Part shown: piece by piece, positions 9,970 through 18,900 of the stretch
Numbering within the stretch: the stretch's first letter is position 1
Layout of the letters: the number at the start of each line of letters is the position of its first letter
Origin: Polycyclovorans sp046565985
GTDB lineage: Bacteria; Pseudomonadota; Gammaproteobacteria; Nevskiales; Nevskiaceae
Assembly: GCA_046565985.1 (NCBI GenBank)
Contig: JBKHXN010000052.1
Coordinates: forward strand, 14,674 to 78,673
DNA length: 64,000 nucleotides
Reading direction: 5' to 3'
The notes under the pieces: generated by a model
What the model saw: only the letters and a program-made list of their open reading frames with translations
The model's database searches: none
Told to the model about the DNA's origin: nothing
Made by a program: the position numbers and the translations under genes

Positions 9970-10232
9970 GGCTGGCCTCCATGGGAATGCTCAGTATGGC
10001 CGTCGCCTTTCGAGCCGGATGGCTGGCATCCCTCCATCATGGCCCGGTGCTCTTCGGCGGACATCTTCGACATGTCCATGCCCTGCATATCGCAGTTATC
10101 GTTCATCTGGTTGTGATCCATGCCTTCGTTCTGCATCGGCACGGGTGTCGGAGCCGGTACGGGCTCGGATTTTCCGCAGGCGGTCAGGCCCAAGGTAATC
10201 AGGCTGGCGGCAAAAATAGATTTCAGTTTCAT
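9966..10232 (-). CDS. Small Met/His-rich lipoprotein, putative copper binder
   Basis: Eighty-eight residues with a lipoprotein signal (lipobox LTAC, Cys19) followed by a short acidic protein rich in Met, His, Asn and Asp (for example MDHNQMNDNCDMQGMDMSKM). It also has two Cys (CDM and GCQP) and an HTEHSH tail. Met clusters of this kind bind Cu(I), and His clusters bind Cu(II). It sits between the TolC-like gene (gap 9) and the oxidase (4-base overlap), so it is an operon member. No named family recognised. Confidence 0.75.
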   Translation of the reverse strand: MKLKSIFAASLITLGLTACGKSEPVPAPTPVPMQNEGMDHNQMNDNCDMQGMDMSKMSAEEHRAMMEGCQPSGSKGDGHTEHSHGGQP

Positions 10233-10241
10233 GTGTTGCTC

Positions 10242-11846
10242 CTAGTGGTGTTGGTGCGACGGCTCGTTGGCAGCGTCATCCGCGGGGTCTGATTTCGACT
10301 TCCTGGGCGCGCCATGCTCGGGCATGGCGTGGCCTTCGTGACCGCCCGGCGCTTTTGGGGGCGATGTAACGGTGTTGCCCATGCCCTTCATGTTGTGCCG
10401 GGAATGGTCCATCCCCTTCATCCCGTCCATCTGCATACCGCTATCGTTGGGCTGTATCAGCGTTTCGGCATCAAGCGAGGTATCGCCTGCTTGCGCGGCA
10501 CTGGGCAGCGGCGCGCCGACCGTGCGCGCGAGTTCCACGCGGGCCAGCCAGTAGTCACGTACCGCTTCGAGGTAGCCCTGATAGGCGTCGTATTCCTGCT
10601 GCTTGACCAGCAATAGCTCGAACTGGCCAACGAGCATGTAGTTCACCTGCTCCTGGGTGCGCGCGACGATGGCCTCGCGCAGCGGGATCAGTGAAGTCCG
10701 GTAGTGCTCCGCCCGCTGCCTGGCTGCCGCGACTTCGGCGACGGCGCGCCGCAGGCCGTTGCTGATGGTGATTTCCAACTCGCGTAACTCCGCCTCCGCC
10801 AGCGCCAGCTGGGCTTTGCTGCGCGCCACTTTGCCCTTGCCCTGGTTGAACAGCGGCAGTTCTAGCGAGAGCGTCGGACCGGTCAGGCGCGAGCGGTCGG
10901 TCTCGCGTTCGGTGTCGATGCCAATATCAATCGCGCCGAGGTAGCGGAAGCGACGTGTGACGCCAAGCGCGTCGGCCAGCAGGGTCACGTTCTTGCGTGC
11001 CGCCGCCAAGTCCAGCCGCGAATGATCCGCCAGTGCGAACAGAGCGCCCATCTCGTCCTCATCAGGCACTGGCTCCGCCAGCTGATCGGCAATCTTCCAG
11101 GTATCTTCGCTGGCGGCGAGGCCCATCAAACGGTTCAGGGCGTTGCGTGCCAGCGTGACCTCGGCACGCGCACCCAGCACGTCGAGCTGGGCCTGCGAGG
11201 CGGCGGCCTGCTCCAGCGCTAACTTCAGGCGGTTGATGTTGCCGGCCTCGAAGAAGCGTTGCGCAAGGTCGGCAGAGGCCTGCGTGGCCTTGGCGACCGC
11301 CTCGCGCATCGTCAGTACCTGCCAGGCCGCCGCCAACTGGGTGTAGGCCAGCTCGGTATCGGCGGCGAGGTTCAGCGCCGACATGCCGACGAGCAGCTTG
11401 GCGCGCTCGAATTCGCCTTCAGCGAAGCGGCTGCGCGCTGGCAGCAGCAGCAGATCAGTGAAGCTCTGCACCAGACCAAAGCCGACCTGGTTGGCGTCGC
11501 CGCTGACATTCGGAAACAGCACCGAAGCCGAGAGCGAAGGATTGCTGAGACGGCCGGCGTCATATACATCAGCTGCCGCAAACCCAAGCCGCGCGTATTC
11601 GGCCTTCAGGCCGGGGTTGTTGACCAGTGCTAAGTGAATGGCGTCGCGGGCGCTCAGCGGTCTGCCGGCGAGTTCCGCCAACAGCCGTTGTCCTGCCTGA
11701 GTATCGTCGTTGACAGGAGTGTCGTAACCACGCTGCTTGAGGAGACTGGCCACGTCACTGCGCCCGGAATCCGTCGGCAGGCTGGCGCAGCCGGGCAGCA
11801 ACACGACCAGCAGTGCTGCTGGAAAAAGAAATTGTCGTTTCGGCAC
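10242..11846 (-). CDS. TolC-family outer-membrane lipoprotein (copper operon)
   Basis: Outer-membrane efflux factor of 534 residues. It has a lipobox LLPGC (Cys20) and two outer membrane efflux repeats: the first includes LSARDAIHLALVNNPGLKAEY, and the second has long amphipathic helices (ELEITISNGLRRAVAEVAAARQ). About 70 C-terminal residues form an unusual Met/His-rich tail (DSGMQMDGMKGMDHSRHNMKGM and further HE-GH-AMPEHG), which suggests copper binding. No RND pump or adaptor accompanies it in this operon, unlike CusCBA. It may pair with the czc pump encoded divergently or act with the oxidase. First gene of the seven-gene operon. Confidence 0.85.
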   Translation of the reverse strand: MPKRQFLFPAALLVVLLPGCASLPTDSGRSDVASLLKQRGYDTPVNDDTQAGQRLLAELAGRPLSARDAIHLALVNNPGLKAEYARLGFAAADVYDAGRLSNPSLSASVLFPNVSGDANQVGFGLVQSFTDLLLLPARSRFAEGEFERAKLLVGMSALNLAADTELAYTQLAAAWQVLTMREAVAKATQASADLAQRFFEAGNINRLKLALEQAAASQAQLDVLGARAEVTLARNALNRLMGLAASEDTWKIADQLAEPVPDEDEMGALFALADHSRLDLAAARKNVTLLADALGVTRRFRYLGAIDIGIDTERETDRSRLTGPTLSLELPLFNQGKGKVARSKAQLALAEAELRELEITISNGLRRAVAEVAAARQRAEHYRTSLIPLREAIVARTQEQVNYMLVGQFELLLVKQQEYDAYQGYLEAVRDYWLARVELARTVGAPLPSAAQAGDTSLDAETLIQPNDSGMQMDGMKGMDHSRHNMKGMGNTVTSPPKAPGGHEGHAMPEHGAPRKSKSDPADDAANEPSHQHH

Positions 11847-11962
11847 AAAACCTCTCCGTCTGATTTCTGAACAGGAGCCCCGCGTGTACGGCGAGAGACC
11901 CTACCGCCGGTAGAACGCTGGGCGTGGCACAGGGCCGCACCGCCGCGTTCGCGGCTACGGTT
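11847..11962 (-). promoter_or_regulatory. Leader of the copper operon with short palindrome
   Basis: This 116-base gap separates the CopL-like gene from the TolC-like gene. It holds a 13-base palindrome CTACCG-C-CGGTAG (11901-11913), a possible operator or hairpin. I see no CueR-type or CopR-type box and no clear -35/-10 pair. The tract GGAGAGG (as read on the minus strand) just upstream of the TolC-like ATG serves as ribosome binding site. Confidence 0.3.
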
Positions 11963-12403
11963 TCAGATCAGACTGGGAGGTCGAAGCAAATCGAGATGAT
12001 GTGCGGTAGCCGGCCGGGCCGGGTCGCCAAGGAATAGCCGGGAGCTCGCTTGGACCGCCAGAGCTCCCTTAAAAGTGCCGATGGCCATGAAACTGGCACA
12101 GCTGGAGGCGCAATGGGTACTGCCGCAGTTACAACCGCAGGAACAGCCGTTGTCGTCGCTGGCCTTGACCGGTTTGGCGGCGTGGTCCAGGTGCTGGAGG
12201 TGATCGCCGTTCATCTGCATGTCCGCGTACATGGCGTGTTGCGCATGCCCGGCCATTGCGGACGATGCCGTCTTGCCGCGCTGGCAATGCTCCGCGCTCA
12301 CAACCGACGCCAGCGCGGCGGTCGGCACGCTGAGCGAGAGCCACAGAACAAGAAGCAAGTCAAGCTTGAGCATATCGCATGATCGCATCACGGACGGACT
12401 CAT
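11963..12403 (-). CDS. Small secreted Cys/His-rich protein, CopL-like
   Basis: From ATG 12403 the product has 146 residues: a signal peptide (MLKLDLLLVLWLSLSV with cleavage near ALAS), a Met/His segment (MAGHAQHAMYADMQMNGDHL) and a cysteine cluster CSCGCNCGSTHCASSC with strong metal-binding potential. Later ATGs at 12388 and 12373 are alternative starts; none has a strong ribosome binding site. The open frame extending to 12589 overlaps the divergent gene and is not supported. It resembles CopL-type proteins found next to copA in other proteobacteria, but identity is by composition only. Confidence 0.6.
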   Translation of the reverse strand: MSPSVMRSCDMLKLDLLLVLWLSLSVPTAALASVVSAEHCQRGKTASSAMAGHAQHAMYADMQMNGDHLQHLDHAAKPVKASDDNGCSCGCNCGSTHCASSCASFMAIGTFKGALAVQASSRLFLGDPARPATAHHLDLLRPPSLI

Positions 12404-12471
12404 GGCAACCGGGGCGCCCCCCGTGCTATCGAAGCTGAGATCCGGCCGCAAACCAGGCCGCTGCCGCTGAT

Positions 12472-12499
12472 GCGCTGATCCCAGAGCGCTGATCCCAGA
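12472..12499. repeat. Tandem 14-bp repeat in the divergent promoter region
   Basis: GCGCTGATCCCAGA occurs twice without interruption (12472-12485 and 12486-12499). The spot is the 112-base gap between the CopL-like gene and the plus-strand His-rich gene. A -10-like TAGACT follows at 12510-12515. The repeat could be a regulator binding site for either operon. Confidence 0.6.
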
Positions 12500-12515
12500 A
12501 ATTAACTGATAGACT

Positions 12516-12962
12516 GTGTGGGTGATTATCCGCAGTTTCCGCCCGAACCCTACTATCGGAGCCATTCTGGCTCTGTTCCTGCTGTTCATGCAGGTGACGG
12601 GCTTGCACCAGCACCGCCATGTCGAAGCCTCTGGTGCGAGTCATGATTATGGCACTCAGATCCACTTCGAAGATGCGGGTATCCACGCTGACGATCCCGA
12701 ACATGCACATGCGGGCGGTGCTGCGGGGGTCTCCCACGGGCATGCCGATGTCGAGGTGAAGGCGCTTGAGTCCGGCCTGACCAAGCCGGCTCTGGATTTC
12801 AACTTCGTTGCCCTGCTTGCGTGGACCCTCGTGTTGTGCCTGCCATCCCGAATGGGACAAGCGCCGCCATGTCCCCAGGCGCCTCCTACGCGACGGCTTT
12901 CGCGCTTCGCCATTCTCCCGCACTCCCACGCTCCGCCATTGACGCGCGCCATCGCCGTCTGA
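12516..12962 (+). CDS. His-rich small membrane protein upstream of czcCBA (CzcI-like)
   Basis: Protein of 148 residues with an N-terminal hydrophobic segment (IGAILALFLLFMQVTG), then a His-rich acidic region (HQHRHVEASG, HFEDAGIHADDPEHAHAGG, SHGHADVE) that should bind divalent metals. A second hydrophobic stretch (FVALLAWTLVLCL) and a proline-rich basic tail follow. The start is GTG 12516 or GTG 12522; no Shine-Dalgarno is visible. Its place directly before czcC suggests a CzcI-like accessory or regulatory role, which is inference from position and composition. Confidence 0.6.
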   Translation: MWVIIRSFRPNPTIGAILALFLLFMQVTGLHQHRHVEASGASHDYGTQIHFEDAGIHADDPEHAHAGGAAGVSHGHADVEVKALESGLTKPALDFNFVALLAWTLVLCLPSRMGQAPPCPQAPPTRRLSRFAILPHSHAPPLTRAIAV

Positions 12963-12983
12963 GCCCGCCGCACTGCGGCGGGC
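12963..12983 (+). other. Hairpin between the His-rich gene and czcC
   Basis: A perfect nine-base stem (GCCCGCCGC / GCGGCGGGC) with a three-base ACT loop begins one base after the stop of the His-rich gene. No T-tract follows, so it is more likely a partial terminator or a processing/stability element than a full terminator. A second small hairpin (CCAGCTC/GAGCTGG, 13009-13027) lies just before czcC. Confidence 0.5.
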
Positions 12984-13046
12984 CTCGTCCTGCCGCGTAA
13001 GCGGTTTGCCAGCTCCAAGTGAGCTGGAATCAGCGGAGTTACTCTC

Positions 13047-14645
13047 ATGCGGTCGTCGTTTCGATTCTGGCCCAGCATGGCTATGGGCTTGTCAGGCTTG
13101 TACTTCAGCACAGTTGTTCTGGGCTCCACCACGCCCCACGCTTCGGAAGCCGTGAGCGGACCAGACCTGACGTTGGTGGAAGCCATCGCCAAAACCCGAT
13201 CTGCCAGCCCGGATCTGGCGCTATTTTCCTTCCAACTGAAAGCCGGGCAGGCGCGTGTGGAAGCTGCCGGACTGAAGCCTTCCCCGGAGTTCCAGGCACA
13301 GCTGGAAAATGTGGCCGGAACCGGGCGGAGACGCGGACTCATTGGAGCGGAAACCACCTTCGCCCTCTCCCAGGTCATCGAACTGGGTGGCCAGCGTCAG
13401 CGCCGTATCGATGTGGCCGAGTTGCGTCGTAGCGGCGTCGAGGTGGAACGGCAGGTCGCCCAGCTCGATGTGCTGGCGGAAGTAGGGCGTCGGTTCCTTC
13501 ATGTGGCCGCCGATCAGAAACAACTGGAATTGACGGAGTTGGCGACTGGCCTGGCCCGCAAGACCCTGCGCGAGGTTCAGCGGCGGGTAGATACGGCTCG
13601 CTCCCCGGTGGCCGAACTGCACCGCGCACGTATCACGCTGGCGCGCGCGGAGGTCGAGCACGAGCATGCCGAGCATGAGTTGCTGACATCGCGGCGAAAG
13701 CTTGCCGCGATGTGGGGTGAACGCGAGCCCCAGTTCGGCCCGGTCGCGGCCGAGCTGTTTCGGTTGCCCCAAGTGGGCGACTACACGTCTCTGGTGGCCA
13801 AGCTCGCCAGCAGCCCGTATTTCCTGCGCTTTGCCAGCGAAGCCAGCCAGCGTGAAGCCGAGATTCGGCTGGCGGAGGCCAGGGCCCGCAGCAACATCAC
13901 GGTCAGCGCCGGCATCAGGCGACTGGAGGATACGGACGATACCGCTCTGGTGGCCGGGTTCTCACTACCGTTATTCGGTGCGCGCCGAGCAGCACCCGCG
14001 ATCACTGAAGCTCGGGTCCTGCGCGAGAGTGTCGATGCGGAAAACACCGCCGCGCGCATCAAGGCGGAAGCGAGCCTGTTCGGGCTGGTGCAGGAACTCC
14101 GCCACGCCATCACCGAAGCCGAGATGTTGCGGGACCAGGTACTGCCGCAAATGGAGGCGGCACTCACCGCGACCGAATATGCCTGGCAAAGAGGCCGCTA
14201 CAGCTACCTTGAATGGACTGAGGCGCAGCGCGAACGCATTGCCGTGCAGCGGGCGCTGATCGAGGCGGCCGCCAACGCCCACCAGTTCCAGATCGAGATC
14301 GAGCGCCTGACCGGCACGGCGCTGGACAGCAAGCTTTCAGGCGCTGCGGGGACCGAAATGGATGATCACCATGCCCAGCACAAAGAACCCGGCCCCGAGC
14401 CAGTCCGTGGCCACGGGACGGATGCCGTCCACGCCCCACAGCCAGGTCAGCACGACGCCGATGTAAATCCTGCCGCAGGCAGCATAGACACGCCCGATAG
14501 GCTGCGGGTGCAGCGTCAGCAGCCAAGCGAAAGCAGCGAGGCTCATGGCAGCGGGCAACAGCAGCTACGCGCTGCGGCCCTGCTTGAGCCAGAGATACGG
14601 CAGATAGCAGCCGACGATCTCCGCGAGGGCCGTCGCGATGAATAA
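13047..14645 (+). CDS. czcC: TolC-family outer membrane factor, CzcC-like, with overprinted C-terminus
   Basis: Outer-membrane component of the heavy-metal RND pump. Residues 1-~33 are a signal region. The CzcC-type body runs to about residue 430: TLVEAIAKTRSASPDL, the helical GQARVEAAGLKPSPEFQ repeat, ELGGQRQRRIDVAE and the closing IEIERLTGTALDSK. Typical CzcC proteins end there. Here the frame continues about 100 more residues (431-532) that are His/Gln/Pro-rich and lie exactly antisense to a ynfA remnant (14337-14669). The tail therefore looks like read-through into foreign antisense sequence. It is followed by czcB and czcA. Confidence 0.85.
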   Translation: MRSSFRFWPSMAMGLSGLYFSTVVLGSTTPHASEAVSGPDLTLVEAIAKTRSASPDLALFSFQLKAGQARVEAAGLKPSPEFQAQLENVAGTGRRRGLIGAETTFALSQVIELGGQRQRRIDVAELRRSGVEVERQVAQLDVLAEVGRRFLHVAADQKQLELTELATGLARKTLREVQRRVDTARSPVAELHRARITLARAEVEHEHAEHELLTSRRKLAAMWGEREPQFGPVAAELFRLPQVGDYTSLVAKLASSPYFLRFASEASQREAEIRLAEARARSNITVSAGIRRLEDTDDTALVAGFSLPLFGARRAAPAITEARVLRESVDAENTAARIKAEASLFGLVQELRHAITEAEMLRDQVLPQMEAALTATEYAWQRGRYSYLEWTEAQRERIAVQRALIEAAANAHQFQIEIERLTGTALDSKLSGAAGTEMDDHHAQHKEPGPEPVRGHGTDAVHAPQPGQHDADVNPAAGSIDTPDRLRVQRQQPSESSEAHGSGQQQLRAAALLEPEIRQIAADDLREGRRDE

Positions 14646-14669
14646 AGCGAGCACTCTCAAGAACTCCAT
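14337..14669 (-). pseudogene. ynfA: ynfA (UPF0060 small membrane protein), interrupted by an in-frame stop
   Basis: Reading the minus strand from ATG 14669 gives a YnfA-type four-helix protein of about 110 codons: MEFLRVLALFIATALAEIVG, then CYLPYLWLKQGRSA. Codon 35 (14565-14567) is TAG. After it the family sequence resumes in the same frame (LLLPAAMSLAAFAWLLTLHP, GRVYAACGRIYIGVVLTWLW, LGAGFFVLGMVIIHFG) to a stop at 14337. YnfA proteins carry Trp at that point (SAWLLLPA), so a single TGG to TAG change explains it. The gene is intact otherwise, and it is embedded antisense in the 3' end of czcC. Confidence 0.85.
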
Positions 14670-14691
14670 GTTGACTCCCGGACACCCCACC

Positions 14692-15945
14692 ATGAATCGA
14701 ATACTGATGATCGCTGCGATCACCTTCGCGCTCGCTGCCTGTAATCACAATGATGCACCTGAGACAGCCCAGACGGGCAATGATCACGTCGAGCCGGCCG
14801 CAGGCGAAATCCAGAAAGGCGCGCACGACGGCCGCCTGCTCCAGAGCGGCGACTTTGCGCTGGAAGTCACGATTTTCGAACGCGGTGTGCCGCCGGAGTT
14901 TCGGCTCTATGCAACTTCCAAGGGCAAGCCCATCCCTCCTGCGGAGGTCACGGCGAGTATCACCTTGACGCGCGTCACGGGCATGTACGGCGGAACCGCC
15001 GATCAGCATACCTTCGCAGTCAAGGACGATTACCTGGTCAGCCCTGCCGAGGTTTATGAACCCCATTCCTTCGCGGTGGAGGTTCAGGTGAAATATGCCG
15101 GCCAGACGCATGAATGGCACTACGACTCGCCGGAGGGCCTGGTGCGGATCGAATCCGACATCGCCGCCGCACAGGGACTGCAAACCGCTGTCGCGCAGCC
15201 CGGCGTGATCCGCGAAAGCCTGTCGCTCTACGGCAGCATCCAGCCTGATCCAGAGCGGGTCCGTGCGGTGACCGCCCGCTTCCCCGGCATCGTCCGCAGC
15301 GTGGCGGTTCGGATCGGCGACACTGTGAAGGCGGGGCAAACGCTGGCGACCATCGAGAGCAATGAGAGCCTTCAGGTCTATGCAGTGAAAGCGCCCATTG
15401 TAGGCGTGATAACCCAGCGAGCAACCAATCCGGGCGAATCGGCGGGCAGCGATTCCTTATTCGAGATCGCCGACTTCAGAAGCGTAAGAGCCGAGCTCAA
15501 CGTCTTTCCACGTGATCGGGCTCGTCTGAAGCTCGGCTATCCCGTGCAGGTCAGTGCTGCCGATGGTGCGGCCACCGGCAGTGGCGTCATCGGCTTCGTC
15601 TCGCCTGCCGGGTCGGTCGGACAGGCGCTGGTCGTGCGCGTGCTGCTCGACAATGCCCAGGGCCACTGGACGCCTGGCCAGTTCGTCAATGCGCAGGTCG
15701 CCGTCAGCGAATCGCCTGCCGCGCTGGTCGTGCCCTTGACCGCCCTGCAGACGTTCCGGGGCTGGGATGTGGTGTTCGTCGTCGAGGGTGAGCGTTACCA
15801 GGCCCAGCCTGTGGAACTGGGGCGGCGCGATCGTACCCACGTTGAAGTGCTTTCGGGACTGATCTCCGGTGCGCGTATCGTCACCGCCAATTCCTGGTTG
15901 GTGAAGGCGGACATCGAAAAGTCCGGTGCTTCACACGATCACTGA
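14692..15945 (+). CDS. czcB: RND efflux periplasmic adaptor, CzcB/CusB-like lipoprotein
   Basis: Membrane fusion protein of 417 residues linking the inner-membrane pump to CzcC. The start ATG 14692 is chosen because it yields a clean lipoprotein signal with lipobox LAAC (Cys17); ATGs at 14638 and 14668 would bury it. An N-terminal beta domain (about 40-140) precedes the adaptor core. The barrel-sandwich/lipoyl halves are visible at FPGIVRSVAVRIGDTVKAGQ and VYAVKAPIVGVITQRATNPG. A C-terminal ALVVPLTALQTFRGWDVVFV membrane-proximal region ends in SGASHDH. czcA follows after 13 bases. Confidence 0.88.
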   Translation: MNRILMIAAITFALAACNHNDAPETAQTGNDHVEPAAGEIQKGAHDGRLLQSGDFALEVTIFERGVPPEFRLYATSKGKPIPPAEVTASITLTRVTGMYGGTADQHTFAVKDDYLVSPAEVYEPHSFAVEVQVKYAGQTHEWHYDSPEGLVRIESDIAAAQGLQTAVAQPGVIRESLSLYGSIQPDPERVRAVTARFPGIVRSVAVRIGDTVKAGQTLATIESNESLQVYAVKAPIVGVITQRATNPGESAGSDSLFEIADFRSVRAELNVFPRDRARLKLGYPVQVSAADGAATGSGVIGFVSPAGSVGQALVVRVLLDNAQGHWTPGQFVNAQVAVSESPAALVVPLTALQTFRGWDVVFVVEGERYQAQPVELGRRDRTHVEVLSGLISGARIVTANSWLVKADIEKSGASHDH

Positions 15946-15958
15946 GGAGACGAAGACC

Positions 15959-18900
15959 ATGCTCGAACGTATCCTCCGATTTTCCATCGCCCAACGCTGG
16001 CTGGTGCTGGTGGTCGTGGCCGCCGTTGCGGCGTTGGGCGTCTACAACTTCTTCCGGTTGCCGATTGACGCGGTGCCAGACATCACCAATGTCCAGGTAC
16101 AGATCAATACCGAGGCACCGGGCTACTCACCGTTGGAGGCCGAGCAGCGCGTAACCTATCTGGTCGAAAACGCGATGGCGGGTCTGCCCCGACTCACCTA
16201 TACACGCTCGCTGTCGCGCTACGGCCTGTCACAGGTCACAGTGGTCTTCGCCGATGGTACGGACATCTACTTCGCGCGCCAGCTCGTTGCGGAGCGCATC
16301 CAGCAGGTGAAGGGCCTGCTGCCGCCGGGGCTTGCCCCGGAGATGGGGCCGATTGCCACGGGTCTGGGTGAAGTCTTCATGTTCACGGTGGACCCCAAGC
16401 CCGACACCCGCAAGGAGGATGGCAGCGCCTGGACCGCGTTCGACCTGCACGATGCGATGCGCTGGATCGTGCGTCCGCAGCTCTCCAAGGTGCCTGGCGT
16501 CACCGAGGTGAACAGTATCGGTGGTTTCGAGCGGCAGGTGCTGGTCGCACCGCAGCCGGCACAGCTGCTGGCCTACGGCCTCACGATGGACGATCTGCTG
16601 GTGGCGCTCGCCCGCAACAATGCCAACCAGGGCGCGGGCTACATCGAGCGTAATGGTGCGCAGGTATTGATGCGCTCGCCCGGACAGGTCACGAGTCTGG
16701 ACGAAGTGCGCCAGATCGTGGTCAAGACGCTTCGGGGCGCGCCACTGATCCTGGCCGATGTCGCTGAGATAAGCTGGGGCAGCGATCTGCGCACTGGCGC
16801 GGCCACGATGGACGGGCAGGAGGTGGTGCTGGGCACGGTGTTCATGCTGGTAGGTGAGAACTCCCGCACGGTGTCGCGGGCTGTGGCCGCCAAGCTCGAA
16901 CAGATTCAGTCCAGCCTGCCGCCGGGGCTGGAAGCCCGCGCCGTCTACGACCGCACTGCACTCGTGGACAAGACGCTGGCGACGGTGAGGAAGAACCTGC
17001 TGGAAGGCGCGCTGCTGGTAGTCGTCGTGCTGTTTCTGCTGCTGGGCAATCTGCGCGCGGCACTGGTCACGGCGATGGTGATTCCGCTGGCCATGCTCGC
17101 CACCATTACCGGCATGGTGCAGAACCAGGTCAGCGCCAACCTGATGAGCCTGGGTGCGCTGGACTTCGGCCTGATCGTGGATGGTGCGGTCATCATCGTC
17201 GAGAACTGCATCCGCCGCCTAGCGCAGGCACAACAGGGGCAGGACGGCCCCTTGCCGCTGAAGGAACGGCTCGAAGTCGTCTATGCCTCCACCAGCGAGG
17301 TCATCCGGCCCAGTCTGTTTGGGGTTGGCATCATCACGGTGGTGTATCTGCCGCTGTTCGCGCTGACCGGGGTAGAAGGCAAGATGTTCCAGCCGATGGC
17401 GCTGACCGTGGTGATGGCCCTGATCGCCGCGCTGGTACTTTCCTTGACTTTTATGCCAGCAGCAGTCGCTCTGGTGCTGCGGGGGCCGGTGGCCAAGAAG
17501 GAGAACGCCGTCATGCGGGGCGCAGTAAGGCTTTACGCCCCCCTGCTGCGCGCCGCGCTGCACGGCCGCGTCGCGGTGCTGGCGGCGGCGGGTGTGCTGG
17601 TCGTGGCCTGTGGGCTGCTCACCGGCCGGCTTGGCAGCGAGTTCATCCCCAGTCTGGACGAGGGCGACATCGCTTTGCACGCCCTGCGCATTCCCGGTAC
17701 GGCACTCACGCAGGCGGTAGGAATGCAGCAGGCACTGGAGGCCGAGATCCGAAAGTTGCCGGAGGTGGAGCGCGTGTTCGCCAAGCTGGGCACGGCGGAA
17801 GTGGCTACCGACCCCATGCCGCCCTCCGTGGCCGATACCTTCATCATCCTCAAGGGTCGAAGCGAGTGGCCCGATCCCGGCAAGCCGAAGACCCAGGTTG
17901 TGACCGAACTGGAAAAAGCGGTGATGCGCGTGCCCGGCAACAACTACGAGTTCACGCAGCCGATCCAGATGCGCTTCAACGAGCTGATCTCCGGCGTGCG
18001 CTCGGACCTCGCGGTCAAGGTTTACGGGGACGATCTCGACGTGCTGATCGAACAGGCTGAGCAAATCGAGAAGGTGCTGGCGCGGGTGCCGGGTGCCGCA
18101 GATGTGAAGACCGAACAGACCACCGGCCTGCCGGTGATGACGGTCACGCCACGGCGCGAGCTGCTGGCGCGCTACGGGCTGGCGGTTGCCGACGTACAGG
18201 CTGTTGCGGCGGCTGCCTTCGGCGGCGCTGAGGCCGGCACGCTCTATGATGGGGATCGCCGTTATGACATCGTGGTCCGGCTCTCGGATACGCAACGCGC
18301 CGACCCGCAAACCCTGTCACAGCTCACGGTCCCGCTGCCAGGCGGGGGTTACGTGCCTCTGCAGGAAATAGCACAGATCGAAATCGCTCCTGGCCCCAAC
18401 CAGGTCAACCGCGAGCAGGGCAAGCGCCGCGTCGTGGTCACCGCGAATGTCCGTGGACGCGACTTGGGCAGCTTCGTCAACGAGGTCCAGCAGCGCGTGC
18501 GCGGCGAGATCGCGCTGCCGCCGGGCTACTGGCTCGACTACGGTGGCACCTTCGAGCAACTGCAATCCGCCTCGAAACGGCTCGCCATCGTCGTGCCGGT
18601 GACGCTGGCCCTGATCCTGGGCCTGCTGATCCTGGCCTTCGGCTCCCTGCGCGATGCCCTGGTAATTTTCAGCGGCGTGCCGCTGGCGCTCACTGGCGGG
18701 GTGCTGGCGCTGTGGTGGCGCGACATCCCCTTCTCGATTTCGGCGGGCGTGGGCTTCATCGCGCTGTCCGGCGTTGCCGTTCTCAATGGGCTGGTGATGG
18801 TGAGTTTTATCCGCAGTCTGATGGAGGAAGGCAAGGCACTCGACGACGCCATCATCGAGGGCTCACTGACCCGTCTGCGTCCTGTACTGATGACGGCGCT

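Noticed and set aside
12404..12589. N-terminal extension of the CopL-like frame
   Set aside because: Runs through the divergent promoter and into the His-rich gene; the signal peptide lies after ATG 12403.
12963..12983. Intrinsic terminator after the His-rich gene
   Set aside because: The stem is strong but no T-tract follows, so it is listed only as a hairpin.
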